Notes: a model not told the origin generated them from the sequence alone. 10,469 nucleotides of DNA from Chitinophaga pinensis (GCA_945870115.1 CAMBRH010000109.1:1-10469); one strand, 5' to 3'. Shown: positions 1 to 6,684, counted from the first letter of the stretch. Numbers and translations are program-made.

Positions 1-777
1 ACAATGGAAAGAGTAAAAGCACTTTACGAAGCTGGAGTTGATGCAATTGTAATCGATACTGCTCATGGACATTCTTTAGGAGTTGCAGAAAAATTGAGAG
101 AAGTAAAAGCACTTTATCCAAAATTAGAGGTAATTGTTGGAAACATAGCAACAGCTGAAGCTGCATTATTTTTAGTTGAAGCTGGAGCTGATGCTGTAAA
201 AGTTGGAATTGGACCAGGTTCTATTTGTACAACGAGAATTATTGCTGGAGTTGGAGTTCCACAATTAACTGCCATAAATGATGTTGCTCAAGCTTTAGAA
301 GGTACTGGAGTTCCAGTTATTGCTGATGGAGGAATTCGTTATACGGGTGATATTGTAAAAGCTTTAGCTGCTGGCGCTGATACAGTTATGATTGGTTCCA
401 TGTTCGCAGGAGTGGAAGAATCTCCAGGTGATACAATCATTTACGAAGGAAGAAAATTCAAATCTTACCGAGGAATGGGTTCACTTGAAGCAATGCAAAA
501 AGGATCCAAAGACAGGTATTTTCAAGATGCAGAAGACGATGTTAAAAAACTTGTTCCGGAAGGAATTTCAGGAAGAGTTCCTTATAAAGGAAATTTAATG
601 GAAGTTGTTTATCAAATAATTGGTGGTTTAAGAGCTGGAATGGGATATTGCGGTGCAGCAAATATTCAAGCCTTGAAAGGAGCAAAATTTGTTAGAATTA
701 CAAATGCAGGAATGAGAGAATCACACCCGCATGATGTTACAATTACAAGAGAAGCACCGAATTATAGTCATAAGTAG
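1..777 (+). CDS. guaB: IMP dehydrogenase, C-terminal half (5' end outside window)
   Basis: Inosine-5'-monophosphate dehydrogenase oxidises IMP to XMP with NAD+, the committed step of guanine nucleotide synthesis in the cytoplasm. The 258 visible codons align from memory with the second half of bacterial GuaB (~490 residues). Counting from the ATG at 4, the catalytic loop GPGSICTTR is at residues 70-78 with the nucleophilic Cys75. The phosphate-binding stretch IADGGIR (106-112) has Asp108, GSM lies at 131-133, and the flap KSYRGMGSL (153-161) is followed by the Arg171-Tyr172 pair used to activate water. The protein ends with the usual REAPNY tail. The ATG at 4 is internal and not the true start, because the frame is open to position 1 and the N-terminal barrel strands and CBS domains are missing only through the window edge. 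No terminator is visible after the TAG stop. Identification is secure. Confidence 0.97.
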   Translation, partial: TMERVKALYEAGVDAIVIDTAHGHSLGVAEKLREVKALYPKLEVIVGNIATAEAALFLVEAGADAVKVGIGPGSICTTRIIAGVGVPQLTAINDVAQALEGTGVPVIADGGIRYTGDIVKALAAGADTVMIGSMFAGVEESPGDTIIYEGRKFKSYRGMGSLEAMQKGSKDRYFQDAEDDVKKLVPEGISGRVPYKGNLMEVVYQIIGGLRAGMGYCGAANIQALKGAKFVRITNAGMRESHPHDVTITREAPNYSHK

Positions 778-846
778 GAAAAAGCTAAAGCTGAAAAAGT
801 TTGTTTTTTAGTTGATGATAAATTTGATGATGAAGATAGTAGAAGA

Positions 847-879
847 TTGACTTTAGGTATTGAAAAAATTATAAATTTA
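847..879 (+). promoter_or_regulatory. weak candidate promoter upstream of the 891 gene
   Basis: TTG (847-849) is followed after 22 bp by TAAATTTA (872-879), which differs in one base from the Bacteroidota -7 box TAnnTTTG. The same stretch also reads TTGACT-N17-TATAAA. Transcription from here would leave a leader of only a few bases before the ATG at 891. In DNA this AT-rich such matches arise by chance, so the call is weak. Confidence 0.22.
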
Positions 880-890
880 AAGTTTCCACA

Positions 891-1358
891 ATGTTTCCAT
901 TTAAAACAGATGAAATTTTGATAAAAACGAATATCAAAGATGTTAATATTCAAAAAATTGTAAAAAAATTTGTTGTTGAAGAAAGCCTTTTTACGTTAAA
1001 ATCAAGCTTAACTTTATATGGTAAAATTAACCAAAGAAATGCAGTTTATACATTAGGCAGCAATCCTCAAAAGAATTCATTTATACCAGTAGTTGTTCTA
1101 AAATGGAAATCTGAAAGCGATTTTACAAATTTAACATGTTTCTTTCGACTTGATTTTAGAATAATTGCAGCAATTTTATTCATGATATTTTCTAGTTTTA
1201 TTATTTCAATCCAAACTAATAATATCATGCCTTCGATCATTATCTTAATTCTCTTATTTATTTTTTTACATATTTTTCATTCTTTCTATTTAAAAAGTAA
1301 AAAATTGATCATTGATAAAAATAATGAAATTCTAAATGAAATTTATCAGCAACAATAG
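891..1358 (+). CDS. small membrane protein of unknown function, two predicted helices
   Basis: This is a 155-residue protein not assigned to a named family. Residues 1-90 are soluble and contain a hydrophilic start (FKTDEILIKTNI), then LYGKINQ (42-48) and the segment KNSFIPVVVLKW (61-72). Two hydrophobic helices follow at about 90-108 and 113-132, then a short charged tail (KSKKLIIDKNNEI). This layout, an ~80-residue soluble region with an NSF-PV motif followed by a helix pair, is common among short uncharacterised flavobacterial proteins. The ATG at 891 is the first in the frame after the TGA at 861. The gene lies 113 bp after guaB and 186 bp before the parvulin gene, and nothing ties its role to either. 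It could be a conserved membrane protein or a recently acquired orphan. Confidence 0.72.
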   Translation: MFPFKTDEILIKTNIKDVNIQKIVKKFVVEESLFTLKSSLTLYGKINQRNAVYTLGSNPQKNSFIPVVVLKWKSESDFTNLTCFFRLDFRIIAAILFMIFSSFIISIQTNNIMPSIIILILLFIFLHIFHSFYLKSKKLIIDKNNEILNEIYQQQ

Positions 1359-1412
1359 ATTTCCCTATCAATTTCCATCTCTACTTGGCTTAATTTTAAG
1401 AATAAATGTTCA

Positions 1413-1428
1413 AAGCTTTGAAAAGCTT
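1413..1428 (+). terminator. possible weak terminator after the 891 gene
   Basis: AAGCTTT (1413-1419) and AAAGCTT (1422-1428) can pair into a short AT-rich stem followed by AATTTCTT. The loop is very tight and the T-run is poor, so termination here would be inefficient if it occurs. Confidence 0.22.
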
Positions 1429-1485
1429 AATTTCTTCCACAAATCAAATCTACGTGCAACAAAAAATCTCTAAAAATTGTAAAAT

Positions 1486-1516
1486 TTTGATTTATCTAAA
1501 ATAATGTTTATTTTTG
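1486..1516 (+). promoter_or_regulatory. Bacteroidota-type promoter for the two-domain parvulin gene
   Basis: TTTG at 1486-1489 and TATTTTTG at 1509-1516 match the -33 (TTTG) and -7 (TAnnTTTG) elements of the Bacteroidota primary sigma factor, separated by 19 bp. The start point would fall near 1521-1524, giving a leader of about 20 nt before the ATG at 1545. This is the best promoter in the window. Confidence 0.65.
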
Positions 1517-1544
1517 GGATGAATTTTAAATATAAAACCACAAA

Positions 1545-3503
1545 ATGAAGTCTATATTTGTTACAATTGCCAGCGTATTTTTAGCTGGACTTATGTTTGC
1601 TCAAGAAAACCAATCCGTAATGGAAGTTGGAGGAAAACAAATTTCGAAAGCTGAATTTTTACAGATTTATTTAAAAAATAATCCAGATCCAAAATACGAT
1701 AAAGCGTCTTTAGATGAATACATGGAATTGTTTAAAAAATTCAAACTGAAAGTTGCTGAGGCTGAACTTTTGGGTTATGACACTATTCCAAAATTAAAAA
1801 GAGAATTAGAAGGTTATCGAAAATCTTTAGCAGCTCCATATCTTGTTGATAACGAGAAAAATGAAGAGATGATAAAAATTGCTTATGAACGTCTAAAAAA
1901 GGAAATTAGAGCTTCTCACATCTTAATTCGTTTGGAAGAAAACGCTTCTTCAGCAGATACTTTAATTGCTTACAATAAAGTTTTAGCACTTAAAAAAAGA
2001 ATAGAAAATGGAGAAGATTTTAAATCCGTTGCAATTGGAGCAGGTGGTTCAGATGATCCATCAGTAGCGCAAAATGGCGGCGATTTAGGATATTTTACAG
2101 CTTTTCAAATGGTGTTTCCTTTTGAAGAGGCTGCTTACAATACACCAGTTGGAAAAGTTTCAAATCCTGTTAGAACACGTTTCGGATACCATATCTTGAA
2201 AGTAGTTGGAGAAAGACCAGCAAGAGGAACAATGACTGCAGCTCATATCATGATTGCAATTTCTAAAGAAGATACACCTGAACAATTAGAAGATGCTAGA
2301 AAAAAAGCACAAGAAATTTATGACAAAATTAAAAAAGGTGATGATTTTGAAAAATTAGTTTCAAGTTTTTCTGATGATTTTAATTCAAACGAAAAAGGTG
2401 GGGTTCTGCCTCCATTTGGTTCTGGAACAACAACAAGAATGCTTCCTGAGTTTGAAGAAACAGCATTTGCTTTAAAAAATGATGGAGATTATTCAGAACC
2501 AGTAAAAACACAATACGGATATCACATCATAAAAAGAATTAGCTGGAAAGATATTGCATCTTATGAAGCTATGAAAAAAGACCTTCAAAACAAAGTTAAA
2601 CGTGATGATCGTTCTAAAAAAACACAAGATTATTATGTAATCAAATTGAAAAAAGAATACAACTATGCAAACAAAACCAAAAAAACCTTAAAACCTTTTT
2701 ATGCAGCAATTGATTCAACATATTTTATGGGAACTTGGAAAGCTGAAAAAATTAAGAGTGATAAAGCTTTGTTTGTAATGAATGGAATTAATTTTACGCA
2801 GAAAAACTTTGCTCAATATTTGGAAAAGAATTACGCATCAGTTTCTAAAACAAATTCTAAAGATTTAATTAATGTGCAATACGCAAATTGGGAAAAAGCA
2901 GAAATTCTAGCCTACGAAGAGGCGAACTTAGAGAAGAAACACCCTGATTTCAAAGCTTTGATGCAAGAATATCACGATGGAATTTTATTGTATGAAGTCA
3001 TGACTGATAAAGTTTGGAACAAAGCAAGTAAAGATACTGCTGGTTTAAAAATCTTTTACAACAATAACGGTAACAAGTACCAATGGAAAGGTAGAGCGAA
3101 CGCTGTTGTTTATGAATGCTTAAATAGAGATATTGCAAATAATGTTGAAGCAATGTTGAAAAACGATACGATTACTTCAAAAGAAATTTTGGATAAAATC
3201 AATGCAAAATCAGAATTAAATTTACGTGTCAGAAATAACAAATTTGAGATCAGCGAAACCCCCTATTTAAAAGATAAAGAATTAAAAAAAGGAGTTAATA
3301 AGGCTTATGAATTTGAAGGGAAGTTTTATGTTCTTAAAATTGAAGAATTAATTCCATCTGGTAATAAATCTTTTGATGAGGCAAAAGGAGCAATTACAGC
3401 TGATTATCAAAATTATTTAGAGAAAATATGGTTGGATGAATTGAGCAAGAAACATCCAATAATTGTAAATGAGGCTGTTCTTTATTCTTTAGGACAAAAA
3501 TAA
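1545..3503 (+). CDS. periplasmic peptidylprolyl isomerase with two parvulin domains
   Basis: This 652-residue exported protein is predicted to catalyse cis-trans isomerisation of prolyl bonds in the periplasm and to help fold exported or outer-membrane proteins. A signal peptide is visible (MKS, hydrophobic 4-18, probable cleavage FA|QE after residue 19). A helical region (20-120) precedes two parvulin (PpiC-type) domains. Domain 1 (~121-224) has ASHILI, GGDLGYF and FGYHILKV. Domain 2 (~231-332) has AAHIMI, GGVLPPF, LPEFEETAF and YGYHIIK. Both keep the conserved His residues of the fold, so both may be active. The C-terminal ~320 residues are lysine-rich and charged, match no domain I recognise, and may bind clients. 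The ATG at 1545 is supported by the signal peptide and by the promoter ~30 bp upstream. A strong hairpin terminator follows, so the gene is probably monocistronic. It resembles PpiC/PpiD/SurA proteins but has no SurA N-terminal segment or membrane anchor. Confidence 0.92.
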   Translation: MKSIFVTIASVFLAGLMFAQENQSVMEVGGKQISKAEFLQIYLKNNPDPKYDKASLDEYMELFKKFKLKVAEAELLGYDTIPKLKRELEGYRKSLAAPYLVDNEKNEEMIKIAYERLKKEIRASHILIRLEENASSADTLIAYNKVLALKKRIENGEDFKSVAIGAGGSDDPSVAQNGGDLGYFTAFQMVFPFEEAAYNTPVGKVSNPVRTRFGYHILKVVGERPARGTMTAAHIMIAISKEDTPEQLEDARKKAQEIYDKIKKGDDFEKLVSSFSDDFNSNEKGGVLPPFGSGTTTRMLPEFEETAFALKNDGDYSEPVKTQYGYHIIKRISWKDIASYEAMKKDLQNKVKRDDRSKKTQDYYVIKLKKEYNYANKTKKTLKPFYAAIDSTYFMGTWKAEKIKSDKALFVMNGINFTQKNFAQYLEKNYASVSKTNSKDLINVQYANWEKAEILAYEEANLEKKHPDFKALMQEYHDGILLYEVMTDKVWNKASKDTAGLKIFYNNNGNKYQWKGRANAVVYECLNRDIANNVEAMLKNDTITSKEILDKINAKSELNLRVRNNKFEISETPYLKDKELKKGVNKAYEFEGKFYVLKIEELIPSGNKSFDEAKGAITADYQNYLEKIWLDELSKKHPIIVNEAVLYSLGQK

Positions 3504-3544
3504 AATACTTCAAAGTTACATTCTTTATACGAGTTTAAATTTCC

Positions 3545-3585
3545 AAAAGTGCTTTAGTCAAACTTAAGCACTTTTGTTAATTTTT
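3545..3585 (+). terminator. intrinsic terminator after the two-domain parvulin gene
   Basis: AAAAGTGCTTTAG (3545-3557) pairs with CTTAAGCACTTTT (3563-3575) across a TCAAA loop. This is a 13-bp stem with one T-T mismatch, followed by a T-rich stretch through 3585. It lies 42 bp after the stop at 3503 and separates this transcript from the surA unit. Confidence 0.8.
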
Positions 3586-3614
3586 GCAAAACTTACATAG
3601 TATTTATAAATAGA

Positions 3615-3632
3615 TTGATTATTTTTAATCAA
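3615..3632. repeat. perfect inverted repeat upstream of surA-like gene
   Basis: TTGATTA (3615-3621) and TAATCAA (3626-3632) form a perfect 7-bp inverted repeat around TTTT, about 60 bp before the surA-like ATG. It could be an operator, an mRNA leader hairpin or chance in AT-rich DNA. No convincing TAnnTTTG box is visible nearby to define the promoter of this unit. Confidence 0.4.
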
Positions 3633-3693
3633 CTTTACACAAATGTTTAAAAGTGAGATTTTAAGATCAATCATTTAAAGTAAAAACAAATTA

Positions 3694-5046
3694 ATGAAAT
3701 TAAGTTTTTTAGTATTTTCAATTATTATTTCAGTTTCTTCTTTGTGCCAAGAAAAATCTAAAAACGTTATTGACAAAATAGTTGCACAAATTGGCGATAA
3801 TGTCATTTTTAAGTCCGATATTGAAAGTCAGAAATTACAAGCATTGGAATCTGGATTGGAAGTAACAACTCAATCTGATTGTGCTATTTTAGAGCAACTA
3901 ATGTTTCAAAATTTATTGCTAAACCAAGCGGAAATTGACAGTTTAGTTGTTACTGATGCTCAAGTCGATGCAGAAATGGAAAATCGAATCCGTGTGATTG
4001 AAAATCAAATTGGAGGAAGAGAAAAAATGGAGGCTTTTTATGGAAAATCAATCATTGATATCAAAAATGAATTTCGACCATTAATCAAAAAGCGTTTACT
4101 TTCTGAAGATATGGAAAGAACAATTACGGGAACAATTGCCACTACTCCAAAAGAAATTGAACATTTTTTTGCAACTATTCCAAAAGACAGTATTCCGTTG
4201 ATAAGTTCAAAATTGAGCTTCCAACAAATCGTTCTTTTTCCAGAAATTACGAAAGCAGACAAAGACTTGGCTTGGAAGAAATTAGAAGACATTCGAAATG
4301 ACATTTTAAAAGGAAAAAGTTTTGAAACTCAGGCAAGAATTCATTCTCAAGATCCTGGAAGTGCTCAAGTTGGAGGTAAATTAGAAGGTTCAAGAGGGAT
4401 GATGGTTCCACAATTTGAAGCTACAGTTTTTAGTTTAAAAGAAACAGAAATTAGTCAAGTTTTTGAAACAGATTATGGATACCATATCATTCAATTAATC
4501 GAAAGAAAAGGCGATGATTATGTTTGTCGTCATATTTTAATAACTCCAGAATTTAATCGCGAAAGTTTAGCTTTAGCTAGCGAAAAAATTGAAGAGGCAT
4601 ATAAAGCTTTAAAAGAAAATACAATTACTTGGGATAATGCTGTAGTAAAATACTCTAATGATTTTAATACAAAACAAAATAAAGGTATAATTACAAATCC
4701 AATAACAGGAGAGCAAACTTGGAGTATGGAAGATTTGAATCAGGTAGATCAACAAATTTATCTATTGACTGACGCATTAGGCAAAGGAGATATTTCAAAA
4801 CCTTCCTTTTATTTTGATTTTACGGAGCGAAAACAAGGAATTCGAATTGTACGTTTAATGAGCAGAACTGAGCCACATTTTGCCAATTTAAATGATGACT
4901 ATTCTTTGATTCAGAGAGCAGCAGAAAATAGAAAAAAAGAAGTAACATTAAACAAGTGGGTTGAATCAAAAGTAAGTAATGCTTACATTAGAATTGACAA
5001 AGAATTCACCTGTACTTTTAAAAATAATTGGGTCACCACACCATAA
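3694..5046 (+). CDS. surA: SurA-like periplasmic chaperone/peptidylprolyl isomerase
   Basis: This 450-residue exported protein has the architecture of SurA, the periplasmic chaperone that escorts outer-membrane proteins. A signal peptide (residues 1-19, ending near SSLCQ) is followed by the SurA-type N-terminal segment: VDKIVA-like start, then IGDNVIFKSDIESQ (33-46), where the family has its 'g..vI..sdl' signature. Helices follow to ~160. Parvulin domain 1 spans ~172-270 and has GGKLEG, VPQFEATVFSL and YGYHIIQLIE. Domain 2 starts at CRHILI (278-283) and runs to ~390, but is poorly conserved: its GG core reads NKGIITNP and its last strand GIRIVRL. Domain 1 has SFQQIV where the family normally has xxHIL, so it lacks that His. 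The length agrees with SurA (~430-450). The stop lies 23 bp before the moxR ATG, which suggests cotranscription. The symbol is assigned by architecture; orthology to E. coli surA is inferred. Confidence 0.88.
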   Translation: MKLSFLVFSIIISVSSLCQEKSKNVIDKIVAQIGDNVIFKSDIESQKLQALESGLEVTTQSDCAILEQLMFQNLLLNQAEIDSLVVTDAQVDAEMENRIRVIENQIGGREKMEAFYGKSIIDIKNEFRPLIKKRLLSEDMERTITGTIATTPKEIEHFFATIPKDSIPLISSKLSFQQIVLFPEITKADKDLAWKKLEDIRNDILKGKSFETQARIHSQDPGSAQVGGKLEGSRGMMVPQFEATVFSLKETEISQVFETDYGYHIIQLIERKGDDYVCRHILITPEFNRESLALASEKIEEAYKALKENTITWDNAVVKYSNDFNTKQNKGIITNPITGEQTWSMEDLNQVDQQIYLLTDALGKGDISKPSFYFDFTERKQGIRIVRLMSRTEPHFANLNDDYSLIQRAAENRKKEVTLNKWVESKVSNAYIRIDKEFTCTFKNNWVTTP

Positions 5047-5069
5047 TTTGAGCTTAAATTTTAGAAAAT

Positions 5070-6026
5070 ATGTCAGATGTTGAAGCTGTAAATCAATTAG
5101 TAAAAGATTACAAAGCGTTAAAAAACGAAATTCACCAAGTTATAGTTGGACAAGAAGAAGTTGTAGACCAAGTCTTGATTTCAATCTTTTCGAGAGGACA
5201 TGCACTTCTAGTTGGAGTTCCTGGATTAGCGAAAACCTTACTTGTAAATACAATTGCACAAACTTTGGGTTTGAGTTTTAATCGAATTCAGTTTACACCA
5301 GATTTAATGCCTTCAGATATTATCGGTTCAGAAATATTAGATGAGTCACGACAATTCAAATTCATAAAAGGACCATTATTTAATAATATTGTCCTTGCTG
5401 ATGAGATAAATAGAACTCCACCAAAAACACAATCTGCTTTGTTAGAAGCAATGCAAGAAAAATGTGTCACTACCGCTGGACAGACATATAAATTGCCTGC
5501 GCCATTTTTTGTTTTAGCAACTCAAAATCCAATTGAGCAGGAAGGAACTTATCCTTTACCAGAAGCACAATTGGATCGTTTTATGTTTAATATTTGGTTA
5601 GACTATCCTTTATATGACGAAGAATTAGCGATTGTAAAGGCGACAACTACAGATAGAGAAATTAAATTAAATCAGATTGTTTCTGGTGAACAAATAATTA
5701 AATATCAAGAATTGATTCGTAAAATTCCTGTTGCAGACAATGTTTTGGAATATGCTGTCAAATTGGTTGCAAAAACCAGAAGTACGTCCGAATTTGCGCC
5801 TCAAATTACAAAAGATTTTGTGAGTTGGGGAGCAGGTCCAAGAGCTTCACAATATTTGGTAATTGGAGCAAAATGCCATGCAGCAATAAACGGAAGATTT
5901 TCTCCAGATATTGACGATGTGAAAGCAGTTGCAAAACCAATTTTAAGACACAGAATTGTTAGAAATTACCGTGCAGAGGCTGAAGGCTATTCTATGGATC
6001 GAATCATTGAAGAGTTAATGAAATAA
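5070..6026 (+). CDS. MoxR-family AAA+ ATPase
   Basis: This 318-residue cytoplasmic AAA+ ATPase belongs to the MoxR group, whose members act as chaperones in maturation of protein complexes, often with VWA-domain partners. All ATPase elements are present: Walker A GVPGLAKT (49-56), the family's typical 'GxPGxAKT' form; Walker B VLADE (108-112); sensor 1 TQNP (151-154, Asn153); Arg finger in EAQLDRF (Arg170); and sensor 2 GPRAS (256-260, Arg258). The length (~320) is normal. It begins 23 bp after the surA-like stop, with no terminator between, so the two are probably one operon. The usual DUF58/VWA (Bat) genes do not follow; the next gene is a tRNA 149 bp away. A partner must lie elsewhere or the ATPase works with the exported-protein machinery next door, which is inference. 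No RavA- or NorQ-specific features are evident. Confidence 0.94.
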   Translation: MSDVEAVNQLVKDYKALKNEIHQVIVGQEEVVDQVLISIFSRGHALLVGVPGLAKTLLVNTIAQTLGLSFNRIQFTPDLMPSDIIGSEILDESRQFKFIKGPLFNNIVLADEINRTPPKTQSALLEAMQEKCVTTAGQTYKLPAPFFVLATQNPIEQEGTYPLPEAQLDRFMFNIWLDYPLYDEELAIVKATTTDREIKLNQIVSGEQIIKYQELIRKIPVADNVLEYAVKLVAKTRSTSEFAPQITKDFVSWGAGPRASQYLVIGAKCHAAINGRFSPDIDDVKAVAKPILRHRIVRNYRAEAEGYSMDRIIEELMK

Positions 6027-6075
6027 ATTTTTTAATTAATTTACCTAACTTTCTTTTATTTATCTAAAGTTTAAC

Positions 6076-6083
6076 TATCTTTG
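6076..6083 (+). promoter_or_regulatory. -7 box of probable tRNA promoter
   Basis: TATCTTTG matches the Bacteroidota -7 element TAnnTTTG exactly and is followed by CAG. The expected -33 position (about 6052-6056) reads TCTTT, a poor TTTG. Transcription from about 6089 would give a ~90-nt 5' leader on the pre-tRNA. Confidence 0.5.
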
Positions 6084-6157
6084 CAGTCGGAAATTTAGTT
6101 TGGTATAAAATCCAAAATTCATTTTCTTTTTGAGATAAACTAAGACTACTCATTATC

Positions 6158-6172
6158 GAAAGCTTAGCTTTC
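6158..6172 (+). other. small hairpin just 5' of the tRNA
   Basis: GAAAGC (6158-6163) pairs with GCTTTC (6167-6172) around TTA, ending 3 nt before the first tRNA base. It would sit in the pre-tRNA leader beside the RNase P cleavage site. Its function is unknown. Confidence 0.35.
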
Positions 6173-6175
6173 TAT

Positions 6176-6249
6176 GGTCCTATAGCTCATTCGGTTAGAG
6201 CAACTGACTCATAATCAGTAGGTGCTTGGTTCGATTCCAAGTGGGACCA
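6176..6249 (+). tRNA. tRNA with anticodon CAT (elongator Met or Ile2)
   Basis: A complete 74-nt cloverleaf can be drawn. The acceptor arm is GGTCCTA (6176-6182) with TGGGACC (6242-6248), containing one T-G pair, and discriminator A at 6249. The D stem is GCTC/GAGC (6185-6188, 6198-6201). The anticodon stem is ACTGA/TCAGT (6203-6207, 6215-6219) with loop CTCATAA and anticodon CAT at 6210-6212. The variable loop is AGGTG, and the T stem CTTGG/CCAAG encloses TTCGATT. CCA is not encoded, as is usual in this phylum. The first base pair is G-C and the anticodon stem lacks three consecutive G-C pairs, so it is not the initiator. The sequence alone does not separate elongator tRNA-Met from the Ile2 tRNA whose C34 is converted to lysidine by TilS. 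Confidence 0.97.
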
Positions 6250-6250
6250 C

Positions 6251-6271
6251 AACTTCACTTCTAATGAAGTT
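6251..6271 (+). other. small hairpin just 3' of the tRNA
   Basis: AACTTCA (6251-6257) pairs perfectly with TGAAGTT (6265-6271), beginning one base after the tRNA's last encoded nucleotide. It is not followed by a T-run, so it is not the terminator. It may mark the 3' trailer for processing. Confidence 0.4.
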
Positions 6272-6274
6272 CAA

Positions 6275-6308
6275 AACGGCACAAATCATGCGACTTGTGT
6301 CGTTTTTT
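6275..6308 (+). terminator. intrinsic terminator of the tRNA transcript
   Basis: AACGGCACAA (6275-6284) pairs with TTGTGTCGTT (6295-6304), a 10-bp stem with one G-T pair and a 10-nt loop, followed by a run of six T (6303-6308). It closes the tRNA transcript and shields it from the decayed region downstream. Confidence 0.88.
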
Positions 6309-6330
6309 CTTTAAACACATTTTTTAATAA

Positions 6331-6503
6331 ATCATATTTTATCACGCTCATCATGTTTTGCATGGTGAGATATCTAACAAAAAAATGTTTTCTGAAGATA
6401 TTGAAGAAAGTAGAAAAAACCTTATTGAATTTAATAAAAATGAGTTTCGTTGTGCAGTGGATTTATGTTTTTGAAACGAGTAAAACTGCAAAGACTTTTT
6501 CAT
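6331..6503 (+). pseudogene. decayed fragment, tentatively the C-terminal lobe of an SF2 helicase
   Basis: No intact gene is present. From the TAA at 6328 one frame is open to 6471 and reads HAHHVLHGEIS (6343-6375), then SEDIEESRKNLIEFNKNEF and CAVDLCF before TGA at 6472. Moving to the -1 frame at the T-run 6468-6472 continues it as FLKRVKLQRLFH up to 6503. The order 'LHGeis...r...l.eFn...F' then 'hhxhxxLxRxxKxxRLFh' resembles superfamily 2 (DEAD/DEAH-type) helicases, in which a hydrophobic strand is followed by RPTkS..lF.Q. The motif V 'EGFD' segment is not visible, so an internal deletion or a wrong family call is possible. It has no start, a frameshift and an abrupt end. A 91-codon ATG-initiated frame across the same bases (6353-6628) looks like a shadow. 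Confidence 0.4.
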
Positions 6504-6579
6504 TAATGAAATCGTTTAATTCTTCCCCAGTCTTAAACTGTTTCAGGGAAGAACTACTTAATATATCTTCCTTTTTCAT
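6463..6579 (-). pseudogene. truncated IS256-family transposase, N-terminal fragment
   Basis: The - strand ORF starts at ATG 6579 and encodes 38 residues: MKKEDILSSSSLKQFKTGEE, then LNDFI and an unrelated tail. The pattern 'MKkEDiL...LKQFKTGEEL-dF' is, from memory, the N-terminus of IS256-type transposases of Bacteroidota, which run to about 400 residues and continue with a conserved 'kRgiEkMLEGELd' block. That block is absent: resemblance stops at residue ~24 (position ~6505) and the frame ends at 6463. The rest of the gene, including the DDE catalytic residues, is missing, so this remnant cannot be active. Confidence 0.65.
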
Positions 6580-6684
6580 ATTGAGTGTGTTAAAATTACT
6601 AAAAAGTTATTTCCGAAAAATTTTTTGATCTTTTTGGAGTAGTTCAAAAATTTTACAGAATAACCTTTTAGCGTTACACACTTT
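6504..6684 (-). mobile_element. remnant of one end of an IS256-family insertion sequence
   Basis: The stretch holds the transposase N-terminus and ~100 bp of upstream leader. On the - strand the sequence around 6684-6660 reads AAAGTGTGTAACGC and then AAAAGGTTATTCTG. A GTGTGTA-type tip would suit the terminal inverted repeat of an IS256-like element, but the opposite end is missing, so the repeat cannot be confirmed and the boundary at ~6684 is a guess. No target-site duplication can be assigned. Confidence 0.45.

Noticed and set aside
768..953. 61-codon - strand ORF after guaB
   Set aside because: It overlaps the end of guaB and the start of the 891 gene on the opposite strand and has no recognisable features.
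3573..3586. Possible promoter box AATTTTTG just after the terminator stem
   Set aside because: The TA of the -7 consensus is replaced by AA, there is no TTTG at the right distance, and the bases belong to the terminator's T-rich tail.
6353..6628. 91-codon + strand ORF after the tRNA
   Set aside because: It is rich in Cys, Phe and Leu with no recognisable domain, and it overlaps better-supported remnants in another + frame and on the - strand. It reads like a shadow frame.
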